Assembly (NCBI RefSeq): GCF_008298015.1
Contig: NZ_VTPX01000008.1
Span: 124,001 to 188,000 of the forward strand
Direction: 5' to 3'
DNA: 64,000 nucleotides
Source: Salinicola corii
GTDB lineage: Bacteria; Pseudomonadota; Gammaproteobacteria; Pseudomonadales; Halomonadaceae
Shown: piece by piece, positions 17,293-25,623 of the stretch
Position numbering within the stretch: the first letter of the stretch is position 1
Layout of the letters: every line of letters begins with the position of its first letter
Made by a program: the position numbers and the translations under genes
Notes under the pieces: generated by a model
What the model saw: only the letters and a program-made list of their open reading frames with translations
Told to the model about the DNA's origin: nothing
Database searches by the model: none

Positions 17293-18762
17293 ATGCCTCA
17301 CGACTTGTTGATTCGCCGCGCCAGCGTCATCGACGGCAGCGGACGCGAGCCCTTCATCGCCGATATCGCGATCGACGACGACCGGATCGTCGCCATCGGC
17401 GACCTGGACGATGAGGAGGCGGGAACGATCATCGATGCCGAAGGGCTGATTCTCGCCCCCGGTTTCATCGATGTGCATACCCACGACGACACCAACGTCA
17501 TCCGCACCCCCCAGATGCTCCCCAAGCTGTCCCAGGGCGTCACCACGGTGGTGGTCGGCAACTGCGGCATCAGCGCCAGCCCGGTGCGACTTTCCGGCGA
17601 AGTGCCGGACCCGATGAACCTTCTCGGCCGGGCGGAGGATTTCCGCTACCCGACCTTCGCCGCCTACGCCGAGGCAATCGAGCAGGCGCAACCCAGCGTC
17701 AACGTCGCGGCGCTGATCGGCCATACCAGCCTGCGCAGCCAGGTCATGGACCGCTTCGATCGGGCCGCCAGCGACGACGAGATCGCCGCCATGCGCAAGC
17801 AGCTGGAGACGGCGCTGGCCGAAGGCGCCGTGGGCATGAGCTCCGGGCTCGCCTACCGCAACGCCTATCACGCCCCCATCGCCGAGATGAACGCGCTCGT
17901 CGAGGCAGTCGGCCGCGCCGGCGGCGTCTACACCACGCATCTCCGTGACGAGTTCGCCGGGCTCCCAGAAGCAATGGATGAAGCTTTCGCCACCGCCAGG
18001 CACGGTCAGGCGCCGCTGGTGATCTCGCACCTCAAATGCGCCGGTGCCGGCAACTGGGGCAATGCGCCCAGGGCGCTGGCGAAGCTCGACGACGCCGCGC
18101 TCTCCCACGGCGTGCACTGCGACTGCTACCCGTACACCGCCGGCTCCTCGACACTGGATCTGGGCCAGGTCACCGACGAGATCGACATCTTCATCACCTG
18201 GTCCGACCCGCACCCGGAGATGGCGCGCCAGCCGCTGAAGGCGATCGCCGAGCAGTGGGAGCTGTCGCTGATGGACGCGGCCCGGCGTCTGCAGCCGGCC
18301 GGTGCCGTCTATCACAACATGAGCGAGGCGGACATGCGTCAGGTGCTGTCGCATCCGTTGTCGATGGTCGGCTCCGACGGCCTGCCCAACGATCCGCACC
18401 CGCATCCGCGGCTGTGGGGTGCCTTCCCGCGGGTACTCGCCCACTACAGCCGCGACCTGAAACTGCTGCCGCTGACCGAAGCGGTGCGCAAGATGACCGG
18501 GCTTTCCGCCGCCAACTTCGGCCTCACCGATCGCGGCGAGATCCGCGTCGGCGCCTTCGCCGATCTGGTGCTGTTCGATCTCGACGCTCTCGAGGACACC
18601 GCGACCTACACCGCGCCGATCGCCAAGGCGAGCGGCATCGAGCTGGTCGTCGTCAACGGCGTGGTCAGCTACCGCCAGGGCGAGGCCAGCGAACATCGGG
18701 CCGGACGACTGCTGCGGCGCCAGGTCCGGCTGTCGGCCCGGCCTTCCCGCACCGCATCATGA
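17293..18762 (+). CDS. N-acyl-D-amino-acid deacylase (D-aminoacylase)
   Basis: Encodes 489 residues of the amidohydrolase superfamily. The metal motif is DVHTHDD near residue 62, followed by VVVGNCGIS (metal Cys typical of D-aminoacylases), GHTSLR, a histidine-bearing TTHLRDE, ISHLKCAG, and the late aspartate in MVGSDGLPNDPHPHPRLWG. It hydrolyses N-acyl-D-amino acids to the free D-amino acid and a carboxylate. The start at 17293 follows GGGAG. It is followed by a RidA gene and a sodium symporter, consistent with uptake and degradation of D-amino-acid derivatives. Confidence 0.9.
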   Translation: MPHDLLIRRASVIDGSGREPFIADIAIDDDRIVAIGDLDDEEAGTIIDAEGLILAPGFIDVHTHDDTNVIRTPQMLPKLSQGVTTVVVGNCGISASPVRLSGEVPDPMNLLGRAEDFRYPTFAAYAEAIEQAQPSVNVAALIGHTSLRSQVMDRFDRAASDDEIAAMRKQLETALAEGAVGMSSGLAYRNAYHAPIAEMNALVEAVGRAGGVYTTHLRDEFAGLPEAMDEAFATARHGQAPLVISHLKCAGAGNWGNAPRALAKLDDAALSHGVHCDCYPYTAGSSTLDLGQVTDEIDIFITWSDPHPEMARQPLKAIAEQWELSLMDAARRLQPAGAVYHNMSEADMRQVLSHPLSMVGSDGLPNDPHPHPRLWGAFPRVLAHYSRDLKLLPLTEAVRKMTGLSAANFGLTDRGEIRVGAFADLVLFDLDALEDTATYTAPIAKASGIELVVVNGVVSYRQGEASEHRAGRLLRRQVRLSARPSRTAS

Positions 18763-18815
18763 TTTTTCATTCGCATTACCCACCCGATCATTGAGACAAC
18801 CCAGGAGAAAACCGT

Positions 18816-19208
18816 ATGAGCATCAAACGTTATGGCGTCGAGGGCGGCGTCGGCACCGGCGGCCAGAAACTGCCCTTCGCCCGCGCCACCGAAGCGGCCG
18901 GCTGGCTGTTCGTCTCCGGCCAGACGCCGATGACCGACGGCGAAGTCGTCGAGGGCAGCATCGTCGAGCAGTCGCGGCTGGCCTTCGCCAACTGCCTGAA
19001 GATCGCCGAGGAGGCCGGCTATGGCGTCGAGGACGTGGTCCACGTCACCGCGGTACTCACCGACGCGCGCTACTTCAGCTCGTTCAACAAGGTGTTCAAG
19101 GAAGTGTTCGGCGATCATCCCCCGGCGCGGATCTGCAGCGTTCAGGACCTGGTCGTCGACTGCAAGGTTGAGGTGGACATCAAGTGCTATCGCGCCGATC
19201 GCGCCTAG
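18816..19208 (+). CDS. RidA family imine/enamine deaminase, copy 1
   Basis: Encodes 130 residues with the RidA/YjgF core: GWLFVSGQTPM, NCLKIAEEAGYGVEDVV, and the arginine-bearing PPARICSVQDLV at the usual substrate site. RidA proteins hydrolyse reactive 2-aminoacrylate-type imines produced by PLP deaminases or by oxidation of amino acids. AGGAG lies ahead of the ATG. The protein is identical to the one encoded at 20968-21360 except at residue 2 (Ser here, Asn there). Confidence 0.92.
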   Translation: MSIKRYGVEGGVGTGGQKLPFARATEAAGWLFVSGQTPMTDGEVVEGSIVEQSRLAFANCLKIAEEAGYGVEDVVHVTAVLTDARYFSSFNKVFKEVFGDHPPARICSVQDLVVDCKVEVDIKCYRADRA

Positions 19209-19270
19209 TTTCGAAGCTCGTGGCGCTTCGGTGCAGCGCCGATCCACTGACACTCGCAGAAAAGAAACAG

Positions 19271-19386
19271 ACGCCGGAAAAGGCGTGAGAAAGAAAGGTG
19301 GCCGCGCCCCGGCAAGGGCGCGACCGCAGTGAAAAACCTCATAGGCCATGACATTCCACACTGCTCCGGTCGCGGCAACGACCGGA
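19271..19386 (+). promoter_or_regulatory. Three-hairpin leader of the sodium symporter gene
   Basis: Three perfect hairpins in series: ACGCC/GGCGT with loop GGAAAA (19271-19286), CGCGCCC/GGGCGCG with loop CGGCAA (19303-19322), and TCCGGTCG/CGACCGGA with the same loop CGGCAA (19365-19386). The last one ends 22 bases before the symporter ATG. They may act as an mRNA processing or attenuation signal between ridA and the symporter gene. Confidence 0.4.
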
Positions 19387-19408
19387 ACGACAATTATAAG
19401 AGGTCGTT

Positions 19409-20899
19409 ATGAACAGTCACGTTTTCCTCGGGGCCTTCATCGTTTATGTGATCGTGATGATCGCATTCGGTGCCTGGGTCTCTCGCAAGAGCCGCGGCAC
19501 CGGCGACGATTTCCTGCTCGGCGGGCGTAGTGTCCCGATCTTCCTCACTATCGGCACCACGGTGGCCACCATGGTCGGCACCGGTTCCAGCATGGGCGCC
19601 GTGGGTTTCGGCTACGCCAACGGCTGGGCCGGCGCGCTCTATGGCATCGGCGGCTCCATTGGCGTGCTGTTGCTGGCGTTCTGGTTCGCCCCGGTGCGCC
19701 GCTTCCGCTTCATGACCATGAGCGAGGAGCTTTCCTACTACGTCGGCGCCAATCGCTGGGTGCGCAACATCGTCGCGGTTTTGATCTACATCGCCTGTAT
19801 CGGCTGGCTGGGCGCGCATATCCTCGGCGGCGGGCTCTATCTGTCGTGGATGGCGGGGATCGATCTGACCACGGCACGTATCCTGGTGGCACTGGGCTTC
19901 GGTGTCTACTGCGTGATCGGTGGCTACATGGCGGTGATCTGGACCGATACCGTGCAGGCGGTGGTCCTGTTCATCGGTTTCATCGTGATGGCGATCATCG
20001 CGCTGTTCGAGGTCGGCGGCTTCTCCGGTCTCGGCGCCAACATGGATGTCGCCGCCATCAGCTTCCTGGGCATCGACAAGGTCGGGCTGGTACCGGCGAT
20101 CTCGCTCGCCGCCGTCATCGCCGTCGGCGTGCTGGCGACCCCCTCCTACCGCCAGCGGATCTACTCGGGCAACTCGGTCAGTTCGGTGCGCAAGTCGTTC
20201 GTGATCACCGGCATCCTCTATCTGTTCTTCTCGATCATCCCGGCGATCATCGGCATGGCGACCCACGCCCTGAATCCCGGGCTCGACAACAGCAACTTCG
20301 CCTTCCCGTTCCTGGCCACCGAGATCTTGCCGCTGTGGCTGGGCCTGCTGCTGCTGGTCGCGGGGCTGTCGGCGACCATGTCCAGCGCGAGCTCCGATGC
20401 CATCGCCGGCGTCTCGATCCTGCTGCGTGATGTCTACGTGCTGTTCACCGGCCATACGCCGTCGGCCCGCAAGGTCGTGGGTCTGTCGCGACTGGCGCTG
20501 GTCGCCACCATCGGCCTGGCGCTGCTGTTCGCACTGACCTCCAACAACGTCATCAGCTACATCACCAGCATGATCGCCACGGTGATGGCGGGGATGTTCG
20601 TCTGTGGCGTGCTGGGGCGCTTCTGGCCACGCTACAACTGGCAGGGCGCCATCGCCACCCTGATCGCCGCGTCGGCGACCTCGCTGGCAGTGATCAACGT
20701 GGACAGCTTGACGGCCTTCTGGGGCAATCCCAGCATCCCCGCCGTCCTGGTGGCGCTAATCGCGGGCGTCGTGGTCAGCCTGGTCACGCCCGCCTCGAAG
20801 GTGACACCGGAGCAGGCGCTCAAGATCATCGACGACGAGCGCGAACGCATGGAACTGGAGGAGGACCCCGCCAGCGTGCTCAGCGGCAAGTCGGTCTGA
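19409..20899 (+). CDS. Sodium:solute symporter (SSS family)
   Basis: Encodes 496 residues with about 13 hydrophobic helices. It begins with a FIVYVIVMIAFGAWVSRKS helix and carries GDDFLLGGRSVP and the ATMVGTGSSMGAVGFGYANG segment characteristic of SSS transporters. The sodium-site helix is near AGLSATMSSASSDAIAG. The expected solute is an amino acid or derivative, given the deacylase-ridA context. AAGAGG precedes the ATG. It is bounded on both sides by inverted ridA copies. Confidence 0.9.
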   Translation: MNSHVFLGAFIVYVIVMIAFGAWVSRKSRGTGDDFLLGGRSVPIFLTIGTTVATMVGTGSSMGAVGFGYANGWAGALYGIGGSIGVLLLAFWFAPVRRFRFMTMSEELSYYVGANRWVRNIVAVLIYIACIGWLGAHILGGGLYLSWMAGIDLTTARILVALGFGVYCVIGGYMAVIWTDTVQAVVLFIGFIVMAIIALFEVGGFSGLGANMDVAAISFLGIDKVGLVPAISLAAVIAVGVLATPSYRQRIYSGNSVSSVRKSFVITGILYLFFSIIPAIIGMATHALNPGLDNSNFAFPFLATEILPLWLGLLLLVAGLSATMSSASSDAIAGVSILLRDVYVLFTGHTPSARKVVGLSRLALVATIGLALLFALTSNNVISYITSMIATVMAGMFVCGVLGRFWPRYNWQGAIATLIAASATSLAVINVDSLTAFWGNPSIPAVLVALIAGVVVSLVTPASKVTPEQALKIIDDERERMELEEDPASVLSGKSV

Positions 20900-20920
20900 T
20901 ACGGAACCGTCGGCACCAAC

Positions 20921-20951
20921 GAAAACGCCACCCCATCGGGGTGGCATTCTT
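20921..20951. terminator. Bidirectional terminator between symporter and ridA copy 2
   Basis: GCCACCCC, loop ATC, GGGGTGGC: a perfect 8-bp stem at 20927-20945, followed by ATTCTTGT on the plus strand and by GTTTTC on the minus strand. It separates two convergent genes. Confidence 0.8.
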
Positions 20952-20967
20952 GTAGCGGTCACCGCAT

Positions 20968-21360
20968 TCACGCCCGGTCCGCGCGATAGCACTTGATGTC
21001 CACTTCCACCTTGCAGTCCACCACCAGGTCCTGAACGCTGCAGATCCGCGCCGGGGGATGGTCGCCGAACACTTCCTTGAACACCTTGTTGAACGAGCTG
21101 AAGTAGCGCGCGTCGGTCAGCACCGCGGTGACGTGGACGACGTCCTCGACACCATAGCCGGCCTCCTCGGCGATCTTCAGGCAGTTGGCGAAGGCCAGCC
21201 GCGACTGCTCGACGATGCTGCCTTCGACGACTTCGCCGTCGGTCATCGGGGTCTGGCCGGAGACGAACAGCCAGCCGGCGGCTTCGGTGGCGCGGGCGAA
21301 CGGCAGTTTCTGGCCGCCGGTGCCGACGCCGCCCTCGACGCCATAACGTTTGATATTCAT
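20968..21360 (-). CDS. RidA family imine/enamine deaminase, copy 2
   Basis: Encodes 130 residues that differ from copy 1 only in residue 2, although the DNA differs at about 21 sites. It has the same predicted role of clearing 2-imino intermediates. This copy follows the DSD-like, M20 and symporter genes on the minus strand: the DSD-like stop at 21432 is 71 bases before its ATG at 21360. It therefore probably belongs to that operon. Near-perfect protein conservation with silent divergence suggests strong selection or past gene conversion. Confidence 0.92.
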   Translation of the reverse strand: MNIKRYGVEGGVGTGGQKLPFARATEAAGWLFVSGQTPMTDGEVVEGSIVEQSRLAFANCLKIAEEAGYGVEDVVHVTAVLTDARYFSSFNKVFKEVFGDHPPARICSVQDLVVDCKVEVDIKCYRADRA

Positions 21361-21431
21361 AAGTTGCTCTCCTGATGGATATAGCGGGCCTGCGTCACGC
21401 AAAAGGCCAAGCCCGACATGCAAGATCGGGC

Positions 21432-22544
21432 TCAGTAGCAGACGCCGCGAGCGTGGACGGTTATCTCGCCGACGATGTCGCTGCCCTCGCACAGCACCAG
21501 GCGATCCTTGAGATTGGGAACGACGCAGCAGTGGTTGGGGATGATCTCGAGCCGATCGCCGATCGCGAGGCGGTGAAGGGAGGGATCGTAGCGCAGGAAA
21601 CCATGCTCCTCGTTGAGATGGGTGATCGTCGCATCCGGCATGGATACGACATGGCCATGTCCCTCGCCGTGCTTGGCGCCATCGCTGGTCAGCGTCTTGG
21701 AGCCAGCATCGAGAATGGCGTAGCCCGGCTCCTGCTGCGCAATGACCGTCGTCAACACACGCTGGGCGCACTGCGCCGGGGTGACCTCGCCGACATCGAG
21801 GATGCCTCGATCGCCCAGCACATAGTTGCCGGCCCGGACTTCGGTGGCGCCGGGCAGTGCTTCGATCATCAACGCCTCCATGGAGGAACCGATGGACAAC
21901 GTGTCGACGACGATTCCCGCCTCCGCCAGCAACGTTCTTATCGACTTTAGCGTCTTCAGCGCCTCCTGGGCGACGGCGATGCGCGCCTCGCGACTCGCGG
22001 GCGCGTAGCACTGTCCGGCGTAGCCCTGCAGCCCGGATATCCGAACCGATGCCAGGTCGCTGGCGCGCCGGGCGACAGCCAGCACGCGCTCGTCCGGTGG
22101 CAGCTCGCCGCGGTGAATGCCCACGTCGATCTCGAGATAGAGTTCGATGACCCGGCCGGCCTCGGCGGCTGCCGCGGCAACGTTCTCCAACGCCTCCAGC
22201 GAGTTGATCGACACGATCAGTCGGTGCAGTCGTGGGGCCAGGGCAACCAGGCGCCGACGGTTGCGCTCACCGATGATCGGGTAGGCGATCAGGATGTCCT
22301 TGAGGCCGTGATCCGCCATGACTTCGGCTTCGCCGATGCTGGAAGTGGTGATGCCTCGGGCACCGGCCTGCTGTTGGCGCAGCGCGATATCCGCGCTTTT
22401 GTGCGTCTTGATATGAGGACGATGCGCAACGCCGGCATCGGCGAGCCGGCGCTCCATTCGGTCGATGGTCGCGTTCAGGATATCGCGACGCACGATGACT
22501 TCCGGGGTCAGCAGTTCGTCGAGAGTCGTAGGGTGATCAGGCAT
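21432..22544 (-). CDS. DSD/D-threonine aldolase-like PLP enzyme
   Basis: Encodes 370 residues. The N-terminal alanine-racemase-like barrel has the PLP-lysine motif RPHIKTHK (about 42-49, Lys46) and IEIDVGIHRG-like strand IDVGIHRGELP. A C-terminal domain carries EEHGFLRYD and PNHCC, matching the metal site of D-threonine aldolases and D-hydroxyaspartate or D-serine dehydratases. It is clearly distinct from the 406-residue relative at 11025. Its stop lies just before ridA copy 2, and it overlaps the M20 gene by eight bases, so a D-amino acid released by the M20 enzyme is the likely substrate. Confidence 0.85.
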   Translation of the reverse strand: MPDHPTTLDELLTPEVIVRRDILNATIDRMERRLADAGVAHRPHIKTHKSADIALRQQQAGARGITTSSIGEAEVMADHGLKDILIAYPIIGERNRRRLVALAPRLHRLIVSINSLEALENVAAAAAEAGRVIELYLEIDVGIHRGELPPDERVLAVARRASDLASVRISGLQGYAGQCYAPASREARIAVAQEALKTLKSIRTLLAEAGIVVDTLSIGSSMEALMIEALPGATEVRAGNYVLGDRGILDVGEVTPAQCAQRVLTTVIAQQEPGYAILDAGSKTLTSDGAKHGEGHGHVVSMPDATITHLNEEHGFLRYDPSLHRLAIGDRLEIIPNHCCVVPNLKDRLVLCEGSDIVGEITVHARGVCY

Positions 22545-23727
22545 GCGAAAAAATGACCTCGTCGAGGGAGTCGATGATCTGGGCGTAGCTGAGTGCCGCC
22601 ATTTCGAGCTGATCCAGAGCGACGAATTCGTCGGCCTGATGGGCCTGGGCGATCGAGCCCGGGCCGATGATCAGCGTCTTGATGCCGGCCTCCATGAGAA
22701 AAGCGGCCTCGCAGGTCGCTTCGAAGGCGTAGCGCCGAGGCGTCACACCGCGAACCCGCTCCACGGCGCTCGCGCATTGCCGGCTGATGGTCGCATCGGC
22801 CGGTGTCAGGCCGGAGGGGCAGAAAGTCGTCTGTTTCAGTTGCCAGCCCTCGATGCTGCCGGCGGCTTGCAGACGCGAGAGTTCGGCTTCCAGAGCGTCG
22901 CGCACCTGGGCTTCGGTTTCGCCGCAGGCCAGGCGGCCATCGATCTGCAGGCTCGCCCGGGCCGGGATGACGTTGACCTTGACGCCACTCTGGCATCCGG
23001 TGACCTGAAGCCGGCTCTGGCCGAGCACGTCGTTGGATCGCTGCTGCTGCCATCGCCTGTCCAGGTCGCGAATCGCCTGAACCGCTTCGACGGCATGGTA
23101 GAGCGCATTGGCGCCATGCTGCGACTGCGCCGCATGACAGGCAACGCCGTCCATGACCAGCTCGAACGCGATCACGCCGCGATGCCCTATCGCGATATCC
23201 ATACCGGTCGGTTCGCCAACCACGCACCAGTCGGCATGGAACCCGCTGTCCAGCAACGCCTTGATGCCCTTGTTGCTCTTCTCTTCGTCGATTACCGCCG
23301 TGAAGACGATATCCACCGCCGGTGGCTCGTCCTGGTCGATCAGGCACTCGAGCACGTGCATGAACGCCGCGACCGAGCCCTTCATGTCGCAGGCGCCGCG
23401 CCCGTACAGACGGCCACCGCGGATTTCGGGCGTAAACGCTGGCGTGGTCCAGAGTTCGGCAGGGCCAGCCGGCACCACGTCGAGATGGCCGTTGTAGGCG
23501 AAGCTGTGGTTCCGGTTGTGCCCTGGCAACCGAGCGATCACGTTGAACCGGTCACCCGCCACCGGCTGGCGCGTCACTTCCAGACCCAGCCGTTCGCAGA
23601 AACTGGCAACGACATTGCCTACGCTCGCCTCGTTACCGGGAGGATTTTCGCTTTCCCTCTCGATCAAACGGCGCGTCAGTTCAACCACCCGCTGGCCATC
23701 GATTCGTTTTCTCAGGTTCGAACTCAT
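22537..23727 (-). CDS. M20-family deacylase (ArgE/DapE type)
   Basis: Encodes 396 residues with the M20 metallopeptidase order: metal histidine in NGHLDVVP, bridging aspartate in GRGACDMKGS, catalytic and metal Glu pair in DEEKSNKG, GEPTGMDIAIGHRG, and the final histidine in GSIAQAHQADEFV. The acidic EPT motif and length fit ArgE-like N-acyl-amino-acid deacylases. I judge it not an allantoate amidohydrolase, because the sequence follows the ArgE/DapE pattern. GGAGG precedes the ATG, which overlaps the symporter stop by four bases. Confidence 0.85.
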   Translation of the reverse strand: MSSNLRKRIDGQRVVELTRRLIERESENPPGNEASVGNVVASFCERLGLEVTRQPVAGDRFNVIARLPGHNRNHSFAYNGHLDVVPAGPAELWTTPAFTPEIRGGRLYGRGACDMKGSVAAFMHVLECLIDQDEPPAVDIVFTAVIDEEKSNKGIKALLDSGFHADWCVVGEPTGMDIAIGHRGVIAFELVMDGVACHAAQSQHGANALYHAVEAVQAIRDLDRRWQQQRSNDVLGQSRLQVTGCQSGVKVNVIPARASLQIDGRLACGETEAQVRDALEAELSRLQAAGSIEGWQLKQTTFCPSGLTPADATISRQCASAVERVRGVTPRRYAFEATCEAAFLMEAGIKTLIIGPGSIAQAHQADEFVALDQLEMAALSYAQIIDSLDEVIFSHA

Positions 23728-25184
23728 GTCGCCTCCCGGCTTACGGTGGTTACCCCGACTCCCTCACGGGCGGGCTGAGTGATCAGGCTGACGCCGATCA
23801 GCGTCAACACATTGGCGACGAAGCCCCAGGCGGGAGCGACAATGCCCCACGGCGTACCGATGACATAGGAGAACAGCAGCGCGGTGACCAGTCCGACGAT
23901 CAGCGCGGCGATCGCTCCCTGCTTGGTCGCCTTCGACCAGAACAAGGCGGCGATCATCAGCGGGAAGAACTGGATCACACCGCTGTAGGTATTCGCCAGA
24001 ATCGTCCAGAGGAAGGTCGGCTTGGTCAGCGCCGCCGCATAGGCGATCACGCAGGTGATCAGCACGAACGCGCGGGAAACGGCAATGATCCGGGATTCCG
24101 ATGGACGCTTCTTGACCAATCGCAGATAGAGATCCTGCGCCACTGTCACCCCCTGGGAGTGGGCGAGACTGTTGATCGTCGACAGCGATGCGGCGATACC
24201 GCCGGCGCCCAGGATGGCGATGGTCCAGAGGGGTGCATAGTCGCCGATCAGCGAGATCAGTGCCGTATCGGGGCTCGCCAGGGAGGGAATCAGAATAGCG
24301 GCGGCGAGCGCCCCCAGCACGACGGGTAACTGGCTGGGCACCGAGGCCAATGTGATCAGCGAACCGACGCGACGGGCGTCACGCGCGGAGCGTGCGGCGA
24401 CCATGCGCATGTAGAGATGCGGCCACATGTATCCGCCGAGTCCGATGACCCAGGTCTGGGACAGGAAGTACCCCCACTCGAGATTCTTCGGTCCAGGCAG
24501 GGTCAACAATTCGGGAACACGCGTACGCGCCGCTTCGAAGAAGCTGCCGAACCCGCCGAAGGCATCGAAGAGGATCATGCCGACGACGAACCAGATGCTG
24601 GTCACGAAAACGATGCCGAGCAGGACATCGGTCCAGGCGACGGAAGTCATGCCACCGAAATAGATGAACAGTGCGCAAACTGCCACGGCGATCAGCGCGC
24701 CCAGCCAGAACGGTACCAGGCCGTCGGTAAAGATCTCGAAGATCAATCCGACCCCGACCACCTGAATGGTGATGTAGGGGATCATGCAGACCGTTCCCAC
24801 GAGCCCGACGAGAAGTCCCAGCAACCGGCTGTCGAATCGATGCGCGAAGAAATCGGCTTGCGTCACGAACCGGTGGCGCTGCCCCAGCGCCTGCATGCGG
24901 GGCGCGATGAAATAGAAGACGAGACCGGAAATCGCGGTCGACGTGAACGCGAAGATCCAGCCGATGCCCTTGGCATAGACCTCCGCCACCGCACCGAGAA
25001 ACAGCGACGAGCTGTACCAGGTCGCCATTGATGTGAAGAAAAGCACCACCGGCCCCATGCCCCGCGAGCCGAGAAAGTACTCGTTGACGCTTAGCGCCTG
25101 TTTCGCCTTGCGGCTAAACGCGGGCGCAAGCCCGACCCCCAGGGTCAGGACGAGGACGATGGAGATGCCAATCAACGCCGTCAT
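23724..25184 (-). CDS. Sodium:solute symporter (SSS family), PanF-like organisation
   Basis: Encodes 486 residues with about 13 helices. It carries VNEYFLGSRGMGPVVLFF, MATWYSSSLFLGAVAEVYAKG and the ASLSTINSLAHSQGVTVAQD sodium-site region. It overlaps both neighbours by ATGA-type four-base junctions. The upstream partner is a DUF3311 protein, an arrangement seen with several SSS permeases, including PanF-type systems. Given the downstream M20 deacylase and PLP enzyme, it probably imports an N-acyl or D-amino acid. Confidence 0.9.
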   Translation of the reverse strand: MTALIGISIVLVLTLGVGLAPAFSRKAKQALSVNEYFLGSRGMGPVVLFFTSMATWYSSSLFLGAVAEVYAKGIGWIFAFTSTAISGLVFYFIAPRMQALGQRHRFVTQADFFAHRFDSRLLGLLVGLVGTVCMIPYITIQVVGVGLIFEIFTDGLVPFWLGALIAVAVCALFIYFGGMTSVAWTDVLLGIVFVTSIWFVVGMILFDAFGGFGSFFEAARTRVPELLTLPGPKNLEWGYFLSQTWVIGLGGYMWPHLYMRMVAARSARDARRVGSLITLASVPSQLPVVLGALAAAILIPSLASPDTALISLIGDYAPLWTIAILGAGGIAASLSTINSLAHSQGVTVAQDLYLRLVKKRPSESRIIAVSRAFVLITCVIAYAAALTKPTFLWTILANTYSGVIQFFPLMIAALFWSKATKQGAIAALIVGLVTALLFSYVIGTPWGIVAPAWGFVANVLTLIGVSLITQPAREGVGVTTVSREAT

Positions 25185-25399
25185 GATTCGCTTTCCCCTT
25201 CCAGGGAGGACACACGGCTATGCAATACCATGAGAATCCATAGCAGCAGCGGTACCGCCCCGCACCACAGCAGGAAGAATGGAATACCCAGCGGCGATGG
25301 GGTGACACGGTTGGCAAGAATGACGATCGGCGTGGCGGTCATGGCGATGACGACCGCCATCAGCAACCACAGGACACGTTGGGTTCGGGAGCGTGACAT
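25181..25399 (-). CDS. DUF3311-type small membrane protein, symporter partner
   Basis: A 72-residue protein with two predicted membrane helices: RVLWLLMAVVIAMTATPIVI, then a short loop with the LGIPFFLLWCGAVPLLLW pair. The tail is short and acidic. The pattern and its position directly before an SSS permease, with four-base overlap, are characteristic of DUF3311 proteins, thought to be accessory subunits of the permease. It is the first gene of the operon, so the promoter should lie just upstream of 25399. Confidence 0.85.
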   Translation of the reverse strand: MSRSRTQRVLWLLMAVVIAMTATPIVILANRVTPSPLGIPFFLLWCGAVPLLLWILMVLHSRVSSLEGESES

Positions 25400-25435
25400 G
25401 ACAGGGCCTTTATTGATGTTGTCTTCTAATCACTC

Positions 25436-25463
25436 AACATATAATACATGTTGTAATTATTTA
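25436..25463. promoter_or_regulatory. Palindromic operator candidate between DUF3311 operon and gntR
   Basis: AACATATAATACATGTT (25436-25452) has perfect 5-bp arms. An overlapping A/T-rich TGTA...TACA element follows it. The site lies between divergent transcription units and fits autoregulated GntR/FadR control of both. Confidence 0.5.
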
Positions 25464-25623
25464 TAATACACAAATGGAGTCAACACAATGGCCGCTGGAG
25501 CGGTGGCCGAAAAGGCACATCATCGAGAACCGACCATTTGGCTCGACAGACGGCCAAGATCTGTATGACATCTCCAGAAAACGCTACACTGCGCGTAATG
25601 CACGAGTGGATGAAAGAAGGGTT

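Larger units (their letters stand above)
18816..21360. repeat. Inverted pair of 393-bp ridA copies flanking a symporter gene
   Basis: The ridA genes at 18816-19208 (+) and 20968-21360 (-) align over their whole length without gaps. By hand I count about 21 base differences (about 95% identity), almost all at third codon positions. The similarity appears to stop at the gene ends. The enclosed 1.76 kb contains one complete symporter gene. Confidence 0.9.

Noticed and set aside
17224-18696. 490-codon open frame on the minus strand
   Set aside because: It is antisense to the N-acyl-D-amino-acid deacylase, which has clear catalytic motifs; no ribosome-binding site or recognisable domain.
21361-22011. 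ridA copy 2 as the end of a 347-residue fusion protein
   Set aside because: The upstream part is out of frame with, and overlaps, the DSD-like gene and has no similarity to a protein; the ATG at 21360 begins the normal RidA sequence.
22537-23727. Allantoate amidohydrolase filling the purine gap
   Set aside because: The sequence order (EPT motif, DEEKSNKG, final HQADEF) is that of ArgE/DapE deacylases, and the gene is coupled to a symporter and a PLP enzyme, not to ureide genes.
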